From assembly GCA_049324695.1 (NCBI GenBank), contig JBMOMJ010000029.1:1-64000 (forward strand): a stretch of DNA of 64,000 nucleotides, given 5' to 3'. Within the stretch, counting starts at the first letter, position 1; the number at the start of each line of letters is the position of its first letter. This document shows positions 43,632 to 52,921 of this stretch, piece by piece. This DNA comes from PMG-095 sp049324695 (GTDB lineage Bacteria > Myxococcota_A > Polyangia > Polyangiales > Polyangiaceae). The notes below the pieces were generated by a model, which searched no databases, had not been told where the DNA came from, and saw only the letters and a list, made by a program, of their open reading frames with translations. Position numbers and translations under genes: made by a program.

Positions 43632-45353
43632 TTACGGTGTCGTGATCGCCAGCTGCTCTGCCGTGCGCCCCGTGTTGCCGATAGCGCCCTTCAGCAACCC
43701 CGAGTCACCGCCGGGTCCGCCCGCTCCGCCGTTTCCGGTTGCGAGTGTGGTGGCGTTCACCTTGAGCGGGATCGGACCGTGAAACACCAACGCGTAAGAG
43801 GGACCGCCGTTGCCACCAGCAGCGGGGCCGCCAACGCCACCGTCGCCGCCTTTGCCACCATTGCCGCCTTTGCCGAGCTCGTTCGTGGAATCAGCAAATC
43901 CCAAACCGCCCTCTGCGCCCGCTTTGCCAGCGCCGCCGGCGCCGCCGTTGCCGCCTTTTCCACCGGCACCACCGCTGCTCGCGACGAGCTCACACGTATC
44001 GAGCGTCACCTTGCTGTCCCAAGAGAGCAGGGCGACCGACGCGCCGCCCGCTTCGCCGCCGGTTCCGCCTTTGCCTCCGCAACCACCCATGCCGCCCGCG
44101 CCGCCGCTCGCACCAATGCAGGTACCGAGCGCATTGCTGGCCGCGCCGCCACCACCGCCTTGCCCAGGAAAACCGTCGCCGCCGCTTCCGCCGGGTGCAG
44201 AAGGCGTGAAGCCTTTCTCCGTGAAGCTGCTGGCGTCAGCGGTCGCTATGCCGGCGCTACCTGCTTTGCCCGGTGAACCCGCCTTGCCATCGCCACCTGG
44301 AGCGTTGGCAGGTGTTGCGGGCGCCTCCACACCGCGATTGTTTACGCCCTCGGGCACCACGTTCAGTAGTGGAGTGCCGGAAGCGCCAGGAAAACCGAGA
44401 TCACCGCGTTGCGCTTGCCCGCCTGCGCCGCCGCGCGAACCACAGGCGCTCGGCGCGAGCCAGCGACCGCCGTCACGCGTGAGCGGAGCTTGTGTGCCGC
44501 ATACTGCGTCCCCGCCTCGCTGATCACTGAGCGGCATGTCACCGTCCGCGCCTGCTAAGCCCGGAACACCATCAGTGCCTGCAGCGCCGTCACCTGCTTG
44601 AATGCGTGAGCGCCGCAAGCCGACATTCGTCGAGCTCACCACCAGCGCGCCAATGCTCGAGCCGCCCGGCATGCTCGCCTTCTGAGCTACGAACTCTAGA
44701 TCCTCCAAAATCACCGCGTCGGTGACGCCCTGAATCGCGAGCGCTGGCCCTTCGTTGAGAGGCGCCAGCTTGGTGCGCGTTTCGGGCACGTAGGTCCACG
44801 GCGCGTCTTCGGTGGGGCAAGCGAAGCCACCGTAGATGCGCGCGCCGGCGCTCAGCGCGATGCTCTCTTCGAACGTTGCGTTGCAGGCGATGATCAGCTT
44901 GCCCGTCGCTGCGGCCGTTTCGACCGCTTTGCCGACGCTGCGGAACGGAGCTGCCTGCGTACCGCTGCCTTTGTCGCTGCCGGTCGGCGCCACAAACACA
45001 GCTTCAAGATCCGAAATCAAGCAAGGCTCTTCGCTCGGGCTCTTACTCGTATCGCAGGCAACGCCGCCGCCCATTCCACCTGCGCCGGCTTCGTTCGCGC
45101 CACCTTGTCCGAAACCGCCTTGTCCGCCTTCGGCTGCAGCGCCCCCACCAGGTTCTATTCTACCGCCAGTTCCCGCGCCGTTGCTGACCTCTCCGCCGTG
45201 ATTGGTTGCGCCGCCGTTACCCGCCTGTCCTGCGTTGCCGCCGGCGTCCCAGTCACCACACGAGCGCGTGTTCTCGCAGGGCCCTGCGTCGCAGCCAGCC
45301 GCGAAGACGAGCGGAGCCACTGCCCAAGTAAAAAGCGTTGTCTTGAGTTTCAT
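43632..45353 (-). CDS. PGRS-like glycine-rich lipoprotein with beta-helix domain
   Basis: A 573-residue surface lipoprotein. The signal ends F-A-A-G-C (Cys21). A G/N/A-rich linker leads to a parallel beta-helix domain of DUF1565 type (about 118-240), opening F-V-A-P-T-G-S-D-K-G-S-G-T and continuing with A-P-F-R-S-V-G-K-A-V. The C-terminal 330 residues are dominated by G-G-x and G-x-G-G tracts (for example G-G-A-G-G-K-G-G-N-G-G-A-G-G) reminiscent of mycobacterial PGRS and collagen-like repeats. It is probably a filamentous or adhesive outer-surface protein. It is 28 bases from the upstream TPR/PEGA envelope gene. Confidence 0.82.
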   Translation of the reverse strand: MKLKTTLFTWAVAPLVFAAGCDAGPCENTRSCGDWDAGGNAGQAGNGGATNHGGEVSNGAGTGGRIEPGGGAAAEGGQGGFGQGGANEAGAGGMGGGVACDTSKSPSEEPCLISDLEAVFVAPTGSDKGSGTQAAPFRSVGKAVETAAATGKLIIACNATFEESIALSAGARIYGGFACPTEDAPWTYVPETRTKLAPLNEGPALAIQGVTDAVILEDLEFVAQKASMPGGSSIGALVVSSTNVGLRRSRIQAGDGAAGTDGVPGLAGADGDMPLSDQRGGDAVCGTQAPLTRDGGRWLAPSACGSRGGAGGQAQRGDLGFPGASGTPLLNVVPEGVNNRGVEAPATPANAPGGDGKAGSPGKAGSAGIATADASSFTEKGFTPSAPGGSGGDGFPGQGGGGGAASNALGTCIGASGGAGGMGGCGGKGGTGGEAGGASVALLSWDSKVTLDTCELVASSGGAGGKGGNGGAGGAGKAGAEGGLGFADSTNELGKGGNGGKGGDGGVGGPAAGGNGGPSYALVFHGPIPLKVNATTLATGNGGAGGPGGDSGLLKGAIGNTGRTAEQLAITTP

Positions 45354-45381
45354 CGTTCGCCGCTATGTGTCTTCAAGAAAG

Positions 45382-46452
45382 TCAAAAGCTCGTATCGACG
45401 CTGATCAAAATTCGGTCGCGCGAGAAAGTCGGCAGGACGGCGGTTTTGCGCATGCTCGTGGCCCGCGCTTCGGTGCCATGCTTCGCCTGCAACAGCAGCA
45501 CCGCAGTGGTTACACCTGCGGCGACACCGATGCCCAAGCTCGTGTAGCCGATGGCTTGTGCAGTGCGCGCGTCACCAGCCAAATCGCGCACGCGGCTGCA
45601 TTCGTCGACATGCGGCGTGTTTTCGGCACACGGACGCGCTTCGGGCAGACCGTCCAGAATTCGTTGCTTCTCCGAATTTTTCGAGTTCGCTGCCAGTAAG
45701 AAACCAGTGCCGATCCCCACGCCGACCGCCGCAAGTCCGCCGGTGATCCAGGGCATGGCGCCCCAGCGCGATTTCGGTTTCTGGCGTGAGCCGGTGTCGG
45801 CTGCTGGCGCGAGTGGTAGCGATCGCGTGGAGGTCGCGCTGGCTACCCCAGGCTGCAAACTGATTTCCAGAGTTTGTTCGCGCCCGGCTTGAGTTTCAAA
45901 CTCGGTGCTTTGTTCCGCAAACTGTGGGCTCGTCACGCGCAACGAATGTGAACCCGGGTCCACGAAGATCGGGGCCGCTAGTGGTGCACGGCCCACCCAA
46001 CGCGAGTCCACCCAGACCTCGGAGCCGCTCGGCTCGACGCGCAGCCAGATGCTACCGACGCGGGCGCGCGCAGCTTGCAGCTGTTCACGTGCCTCTTGTT
46101 CGTTGAGCATGGCCTCCGGCTTGCTGCTCAAGATGTGGAAGCGCACGCAGTAGTCGAGGTGCTCGGCGGCGTCGCGATAGCGTTGCAGCTCCATCTCGGT
46201 GCGGCCCAGGTTGCAAGCCACGTCGAAGCTTTTGGCGGCTGCAAAGGCCTGCTCGTAAAGGTCGTGTGCGGCTTGCACGTCACCGACACGGTAACGTGCG
46301 TTACCGGCGCGCATTAACTCACGCGCGTGCTCGCGTTGATCGGGAGCGACGGCCGACGCTATCGTTTCGGCGCGTGCAGCGGGCGCCAGCGCGCAGGCGA
46401 GCGCGAGCGTAGTACCTTGAACCAGCAACGAGCGATGCTTTACTCCCACCAC
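45382..46452 (-). CDS. TPR/PEGA-like envelope protein
   Basis: A 356-residue exported protein. A signal peptide ends A-A-R-A (about 28). TPR-like repeats lie at 40-125 (G-N-A-R-Y-R-V-G-D-V, L-Y-E-Q-A-F-A-A-A), a PEGA-like module at about 132-200 (V-E-P-S-G-S-E-V-W-V-D, D-P-G-S-H-S-L-R-V), and a Pro/Ser spacer follows. Two hydrophobic helices (about 235-257 and 300-318) flank a Cys-pair loop. It has the same layout as the protein encoded at 30238. Its start overlaps the end of the upstream gene by 13 bases, so translation is coupled. Function unknown. Confidence 0.75.
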   Translation of the reverse strand: MVGVKHRSLLVQGTTLALACALAPAARAETIASAVAPDQREHARELMRAGNARYRVGDVQAAHDLYEQAFAAAKSFDVACNLGRTEMELQRYRDAAEHLDYCVRFHILSSKPEAMLNEQEAREQLQAARARVGSIWLRVEPSGSEVWVDSRWVGRAPLAAPIFVDPGSHSLRVTSPQFAEQSTEFETQAGREQTLEISLQPGVASATSTRSLPLAPAADTGSRQKPKSRWGAMPWITGGLAAVGVGIGTGFLLAANSKNSEKQRILDGLPEARPCAENTPHVDECSRVRDLAGDARTAQAIGYTSLGIGVAAGVTTAVLLLQAKHGTEARATSMRKTAVLPTFSRDRILISVDTSF

Positions 46453-47465
46453 GGGACCCTCTCCGACGATGTGCGCTGAGCGCGCTGGCCTCTCGGCGGC
46501 GTGCTCGCGGGGACGCTGCGGGGCAACGGAGCGGGCGCGGCGACTGGCGGCGGCTTCACTTCTTCTTGCTCGACGAGGACGGGTCCGGCGTCGGCCTGCG
46601 CGCTGCCCGTGATCGCAGGCAGCTCCGCAGTTTCAGCACGCGCGGCGTGCACCACGGGAGTGGGCTGGGATGCTTTCGTGATGAGTGGATCCATCGCCGC
46701 CGCTGCGCTGGCAACGCGCGGCACCGCTTGCTCAGGCTTCTTGAACGCGGAGTGAAACGTGACCGCGGCCAAAACCAAGAAGATGATCGCGGGCAACGCG
46801 AACAGAGCTTTGCGTCGCGGGTTCGTGGAGCTCGGCGGCGCGATGCCAGCGCTCTGCTGCGTGCGACGCTGTTCACGGCGTGAGCTGCGCGCGGTTGGGG
46901 GCGGGATTTCGATGCGCGCGCTCTGTTGTGTGCGCCGCTCGTCTCTCGGTGCGATATGGCGGCTTGCAGCGGGCACCTCGGGGGGCGAAACCACTTGCAT
47001 GTGACGTCGTCGCGGCGGTGGTTCCGGCTCGACTTCATCGCTCTGTAGCGCCGAGTTGGCGCTTGGCCGCACTCCGGGAGATTCGATTTCCAGGTTGGCG
47101 CCTGCGTTCCAGTGCGCTTCTACGTCTGCGCCTACGTCTTCATCTTCATCTCCGTCTCCGTCTCCATCTCCATCTACATTCCAGCGCTTGTTCGCGTCGG
47201 ATGCTGTTTCCGAGATATTCTTGGGTCGCGTGACCTTCGTACTCGGGAGTGCGTCGAGCGCCAGTTTCGGCACGGGTACACTACGCAGGGTCGGTGTTCG
47301 CTCGGGCGACTTCGCCTCGTGCGGCGGCGCGTTCGGCGCCAATGTGTCGGTTTTGTAGCTGCCGAAACGCTGCGTCTTGAACTGCTCGTCGTGCCGGGGC
47401 AATCGGATCGATTCCCCAACATTGCGATTCTGTTCATTTGGCAAGCTCGAACGATGTTCTCTCAC
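46440..47465 (-). CDS. Single-pass membrane protein with low-complexity N-terminus
   Basis: A 341-residue protein from GTG 47465. It lacks a signal peptide. The first 220 residues are charged and Pro-rich and include a D-G-D-G-D-G-D-E-D-E-D tract near 98-108. One membrane helix lies at about 222-240 (A-L-F-A-L-P-A-I-I-F-L-V-L), followed by a Pro/Ala-rich outer tail. This resembles the organisation of myxobacterial kinases but with no kinase domain, so it may be a scaffold or TonB/TolA-like connector. That is inference only. It heads the coupled run 47465 to 41831. The 258 bases upstream contain no recognised gene. Confidence 0.6.
   Translation of the reverse strand: MREHRSSLPNEQNRNVGESIRLPRHDEQFKTQRFGSYKTDTLAPNAPPHEAKSPERTPTLRSVPVPKLALDALPSTKVTRPKNISETASDANKRWNVDGDGDGDGDEDEDVGADVEAHWNAGANLEIESPGVRPSANSALQSDEVEPEPPPRRRHMQVVSPPEVPAASRHIAPRDERRTQQSARIEIPPPTARSSRREQRRTQQSAGIAPPSSTNPRRKALFALPAIIFLVLAAVTFHSAFKKPEQAVPRVASAAAAMDPLITKASQPTPVVHAARAETAELPAITGSAQADAGPVLVEQEEVKPPPVAAPAPLPRSVPASTPPRGQRAQRTSSERVPWWE
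47139..47176. repeat. Hexamer microsatellite encoding an acidic tract
   Basis: Six-base units TCTCCG/TCTCCA, with related TCTTCA units at one end, run through 47139-47176 and encode Asp-Gly/Asp-Glu dipeptides on the minus strand. Copy change would preserve the frame. Confidence 0.75.
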
Positions 47466-47723
47466 GGCGTCACCCGATTCCGCTTTGCATCCTGCCGCTT
47501 TCGAGACGTGGCTCTATCCTCGCGCCGACGCGGGTTCGCAGGCGCGCTGAGCGCTATTGATTGTCGTTGGCGTGCGATGCAACTTCCGCACCCAGCGCGT
47601 CGGGAGAAGACGAAAGCTCGATGTGGCGCGCATTTGCACGCGCGCGCGGGCCGGCTCGTGACGATTCCCGTCGAGCTACCGGACTCGCGCGCCGCCACAG
47701 CGGCGAATCCGTGATTCAGGACA

Positions 47724-48374
47724 TTAGCCCGCTTTTCGGAACGTGAGATTCACGCGCGTGGCACCCAACAGCGCGTGGTGCCCTTCTTTGATTGGCAGCA
47801 CGCCGTGATAGCGCAGCCGTGCCGGGCCGCCCCACACGACGATGTCGCCATGCATCAGTGCCACGCGCTCGGGTCGTACGGCGCGTGTGTCCCCACCGAG
47901 CAGGAACGTGGCGGGCAGGCCGAGTGAGACCGACACGATCGGCGCTGAAAAGTCGCGCTCGTTTTTGTCTTGATGCAGCGTGAGACGTGCGCCGGGCGGG
48001 TAGCGATTCACGAGGCATGCATCGGGAGCAAACCGTGAAAATCCCGCGGCAGCGGCCGCCTCGCGCGCGAGCTCGGCAAATGAACGCGGTATCACCGGCC
48101 ATGGCTCGCCGCTCAGCGGATCACGCTCCGCATATCGATAGCCGAGCTCGTCGGAGACCCAACCGAGGGCGCCGCAGTTGGTCATTGCAACCGACATGCG
48201 AAAGCCCCCCGGCGTGACCATGTGACGGAACGGCGCACGCGCCCGCACCGCGTCGAGCGCCTCCAGCAGGGCTGCTTCGCGTGAGAGCGCAAACCCAGCG
48301 AGCAGGGCAACACCCGGCGCGAGCGGGCGCGAACGCGGCGCTACAAAGCCTAGGCTCAGCTGTTCGCTTGTCAC
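47724..48374 (-). CDS. alkB: DNA oxidative demethylase AlkB
   Basis: A 216-residue Fe(II)/2-oxoglutarate dioxygenase that reverses N1-methyladenine and N3-methylcytosine. The iron ligands are visible as H-Q-D (His134, Asp136) and R-Y-H (His190). The 2-oxoglutarate arginines are in T-R-V-N-L-T-F-R (Arg207, Arg213). Spacing matches Escherichia coli AlkB, which has the same length. GTG 48374 is the start. The gene lies 88 bases downstream of ada on the same strand, so it is probably part of the adaptive response. Confidence 0.96.
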   Translation of the reverse strand: MTSEQLSLGFVAPRSRPLAPGVALLAGFALSREAALLEALDAVRARAPFRHMVTPGGFRMSVAMTNCGALGWVSDELGYRYAERDPLSGEPWPVIPRSFAELAREAAAAAGFSRFAPDACLVNRYPPGARLTLHQDKNERDFSAPIVSVSLGLPATFLLGGDTRAVRPERVALMHGDIVVWGGPARLRYHGVLPIKEGHHALLGATRVNLTFRKAG

Positions 48375-48462
48375 GTGGCGTTGTGGAAGATGGTGGCGGC
48401 GTCGCGCGGAATGATCGTCGCGTCGCGGAAAAAGGTGGCGGCGTCGTCGAACATGCGTGCGT

Positions 48463-49581
48463 TCATGGCTCTGCCTCGCGTTCGATCAGGCGCCGTTTGC
48501 GCTCAACCCCCCAGCGATACCCGGACAGGCTGCCGTCGTTGCGCACCACGCGATGACACGGAATCGCCACCGCGAGCCGATTCGCAGCGCACGCGCTAGC
48601 AACGGCTCGCACGGCGCGTGGTGCACCGATCGCTCGCGCGAGCTCACTGTACGTCCACGTGCTCCCCAACGGAATTTTCGTCAGCGCTTGCCAGACACGT
48701 TGTTGGAACGCGGTGCCGCGAATGTCGAGCGGAAGCTCGCGGCTTGCCCCGGGTTCCTCGACGAGCGCCACCACGCGCGCCACCAGCTGCTCGAAGTTGC
48801 GGTCGCCGCCAACCAGCTCCGCTTCGGGAAATTGACCTTCGAACTCGTGTAACAACGCCTCGGCCTCGTCTCCCAACGAAATCGCGCACACTCCGCGCGC
48901 GGTCGCAGCCACCAGAATCGCTCCCAGCGAGCACTCTCCCACGGCAAAGCGAATCACCTCGTCGCGTCCGCCGGCGCGAAAAACGCTCGGCGCCATGCCC
49001 AATATCTCCCGCGATTTCTCATAAAAGCGTCCGGACGAATTGAACCCGGCGTCGTACATGGTTTGCGTTACTCCCGCTCGGCGTGTGAGCCCAGTGCGCA
49101 CGCGTGCGGCGCGCTGACTCGCGGCGTACGCGCGCGGCGTCATGCCTGTGATCGCTTTGAACAAACGATGCGTGTGAAATGCGCTCTTGCCTGCGGCGCG
49201 GGCCAATGCTTCCAGTGAAGGAACGGGTTCGTTCTTGGCGACGCTGCGTTCCAGCAGGCGGCAAAGCTTTGCTACCAACGCCGCGTCGCGTTCGGCTTGC
49301 GGCGCTTGCTCTGGCTTACAGCGCTTGCACGGGCGAAAGCCCGCGCGCTCGGCGTCGCGAGGGCTCGTGTAGAAGCTCACGTTCTCGCGCCGTGGTAAAC
49401 GCGCTGCGCACGTGGGCCGACAATACACGCCCGTCGTTTTCACGCCGTACACGAAGCTTCCGTCCGCCGCTGCGTTGCGCTCCCGCAGCGCTTGCCAACG
49501 AGCAGCATCGCTCGCCGCGTGCGCCAACGTGGCGGCAGGCGTCGCGTCCGGAACTTTCACGTTGCTTCGAAAGCGGGTCAC
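48463..49581 (-). CDS. ada: Ada bifunctional methyltransferase/regulator
   Basis: A 372-residue protein with three parts. The N-terminal zinc domain carries four cysteines (Cys54, 58, 85, 88) equivalent to those that bind zinc and accept methyl groups from phosphotriesters. An AraC-type helix-turn-helix follows at about 100-190. The C-terminal O6-methylguanine methyltransferase has I-P-C-H-R-V, with acceptor Cys342. Methylation of the N-terminal Cys turns Ada into an activator of repair genes. The start is GTG 49581. alkB follows downstream. The 88-base spacer between them holds repeats of GGTGGCGGCGTCG. Confidence 0.96.
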   Translation of the reverse strand: MTRFRSNVKVPDATPAATLAHAASDAARWQALRERNAAADGSFVYGVKTTGVYCRPTCAARLPRRENVSFYTSPRDAERAGFRPCKRCKPEQAPQAERDAALVAKLCRLLERSVAKNEPVPSLEALARAAGKSAFHTHRLFKAITGMTPRAYAASQRAARVRTGLTRRAGVTQTMYDAGFNSSGRFYEKSREILGMAPSVFRAGGRDEVIRFAVGECSLGAILVAATARGVCAISLGDEAEALLHEFEGQFPEAELVGGDRNFEQLVARVVALVEEPGASRELPLDIRGTAFQQRVWQALTKIPLGSTWTYSELARAIGAPRAVRAVASACAANRLAVAIPCHRVVRNDGSLSGYRWGVERKRRLIEREAEP

Positions 49582-49735
49582 CCACCAACCCTAAAACCTG
49601 CGCGCCCCCTCCGCACTCCGGGGCTTGCTTTCGAATTCCGACTCGAGCTTTTCTGCGCTTTTTCTGTTTCCGCGCGGGCCGCTAGACGCGCAGGCATCGG
49701 CTAGGACAGTACCGCGGCGCCCTGAAAGGTGAGCG

Positions 49736-50989
49736 TTATCGCGCTGCGCTCGCCCGTGTTGTTAGCAGCTCGGCGAGCACGGGTGTCAATGCTTCGGCGA
49801 CTAGGGCGTGACCCTTACTATCGTAGTGGCCGTGGTAGAAACGCACCCCGGCGGTTTCAAAAGTTTGGTGCAAGTCGACGAGCGGCGCGTTGAGCTGTTT
49901 CGCGGCTTCTCGAACGAGCTCGGCGTACTCGCCGCCATAGTAGGAGAAGTTCAAGAGGTACGTGTCGCTGTAGCGAGCGTAGCTCTGCACGTAGCGCGCG
50001 CGGATTTCGCGCGCATCGGCATCGCGTCCGAGCTCCAAGGCGGCGCGGTACGCCCAGTACGCGCTCGGAAACTGCGGGCCGTGAGCGAGCTGGGCGCGTG
50101 TGAAGGCTTCGAGCGCCGCCGCCGGATCGCTTCGTCGCAGCGCGGCGATCCCGGCTTCCGCTTCGGGCGAATCTGAGCTTTCGAGCGTGGTCAGAAATAC
50201 GACCTTCATCGAGCGCGAGGTCGCAAACTTCGCAACTTGCGCCATGAGCGCGGGGTAGTCCTGTTTCGCTACGCGCGGCAGCGGGATGCGCGCTTCGAAG
50301 GCGGGTGCCGTTTGCCGAGCGAGCTTTTGGCGGAGCGATTTTCGGTACCAGTACAGGATGGGATAGCTGATGAAGTCGCCAAACTCGTAGGGTAAGGCCT
50401 GCGCGTCGTGCGCGAAGGCTCGCGCAGAGTCTGGCCGGCCCACGAATACGCGATCGTTATGGCTGTTGACGGTAACCACCAGCGCGTCCGGTGCCAGCGC
50501 TGCCCAGCGCCGCAGGATTTCCGCGCTCTGCACGAGCGAGTAGCCGAGCACACCCAAGTTCACGACGCGAACGGGCTTCTGCAAGCGCGTCTTCAGGTGG
50601 CGTTCCAAGAGTACCGGGAATGTTTGCTCGTATTCGATGCCGGCGCCGAAAGTGTTCGAATCGCCCAGGGTGGCAATCAGTATTTCGCCAGCTGCTTTGG
50701 GAGCGAAATGTCCGCTCGGCGTGCGCGCGCGAAAGCCGTCTTCGTTGGTGTGGGTCTCGGCTCCATCAAGGCGATTGCTCACACCTCCGCGCAGCCCATA
50801 GCCGACCGCTGCGTCGGCGCGTCGCATGTATTCCCAGGTGTCGAACCAACCTTGCCGCCGCAGATCGAAGCGCACGAAGGCGTCGGACACGAAATAGAGC
50901 AGGAGCGGCGCTGCCAGCGTGACGGTCCACGGGCGCACGATCGACTTTGCGATCGCTCTCACTCGACCCATCCACCTAGCTCGAGCCAT
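49736..50989 (-). CDS. Membrane-anchored SGNH hydrolase-fold protein with TPR-like insert
   Basis: A 417-residue protein. One membrane helix lies near 20-40. The SGNH core has block I as T-L-G-D-S-N-T-F-G-A-G (catalytic Ser in G-D-S), N-S-H-N-D as block III, and a closing H-Y-D-S-K-G-H that supplies Asp/His. Between blocks III and V there is a helical insert (A-A-L-E-A-F-T-R-A-Q, A-L-E-L-G-R-D-A-D) resembling a TPR. SGNH proteins beside glycan genes often act as O-acetyl transferases or esterases on polysaccharide. It opens the left arm of the glycan locus, transcribed toward ada. Confidence 0.82.
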   Translation of the reverse strand: MARARWMGRVRAIAKSIVRPWTVTLAAPLLLYFVSDAFVRFDLRRQGWFDTWEYMRRADAAVGYGLRGGVSNRLDGAETHTNEDGFRARTPSGHFAPKAAGEILIATLGDSNTFGAGIEYEQTFPVLLERHLKTRLQKPVRVVNLGVLGYSLVQSAEILRRWAALAPDALVVTVNSHNDRVFVGRPDSARAFAHDAQALPYEFGDFISYPILYWYRKSLRQKLARQTAPAFEARIPLPRVAKQDYPALMAQVAKFATSRSMKVVFLTTLESSDSPEAEAGIAALRRSDPAAALEAFTRAQLAHGPQFPSAYWAYRAALELGRDADAREIRARYVQSYARYSDTYLLNFSYYGGEYAELVREAAKQLNAPLVDLHQTFETAGVRFYHGHYDSKGHALVAEALTPVLAELLTTRASAAR

Positions 50990-51088
50990 CCACTACGAGC
51001 GTCGTACCGCAACCCGCCGTGTGAAGCAACGCAGAGCGCCTGCGTGCCGCCAGCGTGAAACGCGTTCCAGCAATCTGGACCATCGGCG

Positions 51089-52921
51089 TCATGAAGCAAG
51101 CGAGAACTCGCGCACCGATTCGAGGTGCACGCCGTGCCGATCGAAGATTAAAAAGGCGCAGGGCTCGTGCAGCAACTGCGGAAAGAGCAGCAAACGCGCA
51201 GCGCGGCCGGTGGGCACACCGCGTTGGCGTTGGAGCTGCGTGAGAAACAACTTTTCGTACTGGTGGCGACCAAAATCGTTGGGCCAGGGAAAAGGCACCA
51301 CCGCGCTGCCCTGGACGTGTATCTCGAGTACACGTCTGCTCTCGGAGAAGCCGATCGCGCTGCGAAACGAGCTCTGCGTGGGTGCGGCGAGCTCCAGGTG
51401 GGTGAGCGCCACGACTTCGAGATGCCTATCGGGGAGGGCCAGGTCGAAGAAACCTTGTACCGAGTGCTCCAACAGAAGCCGAACCTCGACTTGCTCGAAG
51501 CCGTCGGCGTGCTCGGCGAAGTGAATTCGGTACGGGAAGTTCACGAGTAAGACGCGTGAGCCGGCAGGTAGATTCGCCGCCAGCTCGCGACTTCGAGACA
51601 CGACTTGGTGGGTGAGATCGGCGGCGACCCGCCAGCGCTCGAGAATGCCGTCTTGCCTGCGTAGTGGTGATTCGTAGATGAGCAGCGCTACGCAGGCGAG
51701 GACCGCTGCGAAGGTGACACCGCGCCGAGCTCGAGCAGCGGTTGTGTGCGCGCCGCGGAGAAAAACCGCAGCTTGGAATAGCGCCGTGCCCAGCAAAGCC
51801 GAGAAGAACGCCACATGCAGATACATTTGGCGCGGCGAGAGCCCACCGAACACGATCGGTGACGCCAGAACGCAGATCGCTGCGCCGAGCAACCAAATGC
51901 GACCTCGTTGGCCCGACACCCCGGCACGCAACGTTCGCACGAGGCTGAACGCCAGCGCAGCCAGAATCGTCAGCACAATCAGCGCGGGCAGCAGCTCGCG
52001 GCCAGCAAGCGCAGCGCTGAGCGCGTTGAGTCGGCTGGGTGCAAGTGCCATGAGCAACTCGGCTTCGAGCCCACGGAGCATCGCGAGCTCACGCGTCAGG
52101 CCGACAATTGGAGCGTACCCACCGATTCCGCGCAGTACCAGGCTGCGCCAGGAAATGTAAATGAGTGCCGGCAGCCACACCGGCAGCAGTACGCGGCGCG
52201 TGCTCTCTTTACGCGCGCTGTCACCGCCCAGCAGCAGCAGTGAGCAAGCCAGCGGTACGACGAGCGCACCGGTTTCTTTTGCGGCCAAGCAGCACAGGCA
52301 GAAGAGCCCGGCCAACGCCTTCTTGCGGCGGGATGGCGCGCGCAGATCGGCGAGCAGCGCCGCTAGGGTGAGCAAGCCGAAAAATAACGTCAGCAGATCG
52401 GCGCGTCGCGCAATCACCGGTGCGAAGTCGCGCGTAGACGGGTGAATCACGAACAGGATTCCAGCAAACGCACCGGCAAGCGAGAGCGACGGCCGCCCCG
52501 GTTTCGGCGCGTGGGTGCTGGCGAACCAGGAGCGAAGTGCCTCGACGACCCAACACAAGAGGCAAGCGTTGGCAGTGTGGAGTAACCAGTTGCTGAGATG
52601 GTAACCGAACGGCTTCAAGCCCCACAGGCGCTCGTCGATACCGTAGCTGATGCTGGTGAGCGGACGAAAGAAGCGCGCGTTGGGCATGAGATCGAACAGC
52701 AGCGGTTCGCTGAGGATGCGCAGCACGTCGCGCACACGCTCGATTCGACCGGTTGCAATCAGCGCAAACGTGTCGACGTCGGTGAAGTACGAAGCCAGCA
52801 TTCTGCCGTACGAAAACCAAGCCGCGACGGCGACGAATGCGACTGTCAGCGCGCAGCGAACCAACTCGCGACGGCGTGGCGTGTTGAACGCGCCCAACAC
52901 GCCGCTACCGCCTGAGCTCAC
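51089..52921 (-). CDS. GT-C type membrane glycosyltransferase, TMTC-like
   Basis: A 610-residue polytopic protein with at least ten hydrophobic helices in the first 400 residues. The first outer loop has Y-F-T-D-V-D-T-F, an acidic site typical of GT-C enzymes. This is followed by F-R-P-L-T-S-I-S-Y and G-Y-H-L-S-N-W-L-L-H-T-A-N, the pattern seen in the TMTC/PMT-like group that uses lipid-linked sugars. The C-terminal 200 residues are a soluble outer domain. It overlaps the upstream SGNH gene by 17 bases, so the two are coupled. The donor and acceptor cannot be read from sequence. Confidence 0.75.
   Translation of the reverse strand: MSSGGSGVLGAFNTPRRRELVRCALTVAFVAVAAWFSYGRMLASYFTDVDTFALIATGRIERVRDVLRILSEPLLFDLMPNARFFRPLTSISYGIDERLWGLKPFGYHLSNWLLHTANACLLCWVVEALRSWFASTHAPKPGRPSLSLAGAFAGILFVIHPSTRDFAPVIARRADLLTLFFGLLTLAALLADLRAPSRRKKALAGLFCLCCLAAKETGALVVPLACSLLLLGGDSARKESTRRVLLPVWLPALIYISWRSLVLRGIGGYAPIVGLTRELAMLRGLEAELLMALAPSRLNALSAALAGRELLPALIVLTILAALAFSLVRTLRAGVSGQRGRIWLLGAAICVLASPIVFGGLSPRQMYLHVAFFSALLGTALFQAAVFLRGAHTTAARARRGVTFAAVLACVALLIYESPLRRQDGILERWRVAADLTHQVVSRSRELAANLPAGSRVLLVNFPYRIHFAEHADGFEQVEVRLLLEHSVQGFFDLALPDRHLEVVALTHLELAAPTQSSFRSAIGFSESRRVLEIHVQGSAVVPFPWPNDFGRHQYEKLFLTQLQRQRGVPTGRAARLLLFPQLLHEPCAFLIFDRHGVHLESVREFSLAS

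Noticed and set aside
47139..47176. Asp-Gly tract as a calcium-binding EF-hand or dockerin
   Set aside because: The D-G-D-G-D-G run is encoded by a hexamer microsatellite and lacks the flanking helix and spacing of a real calcium loop.
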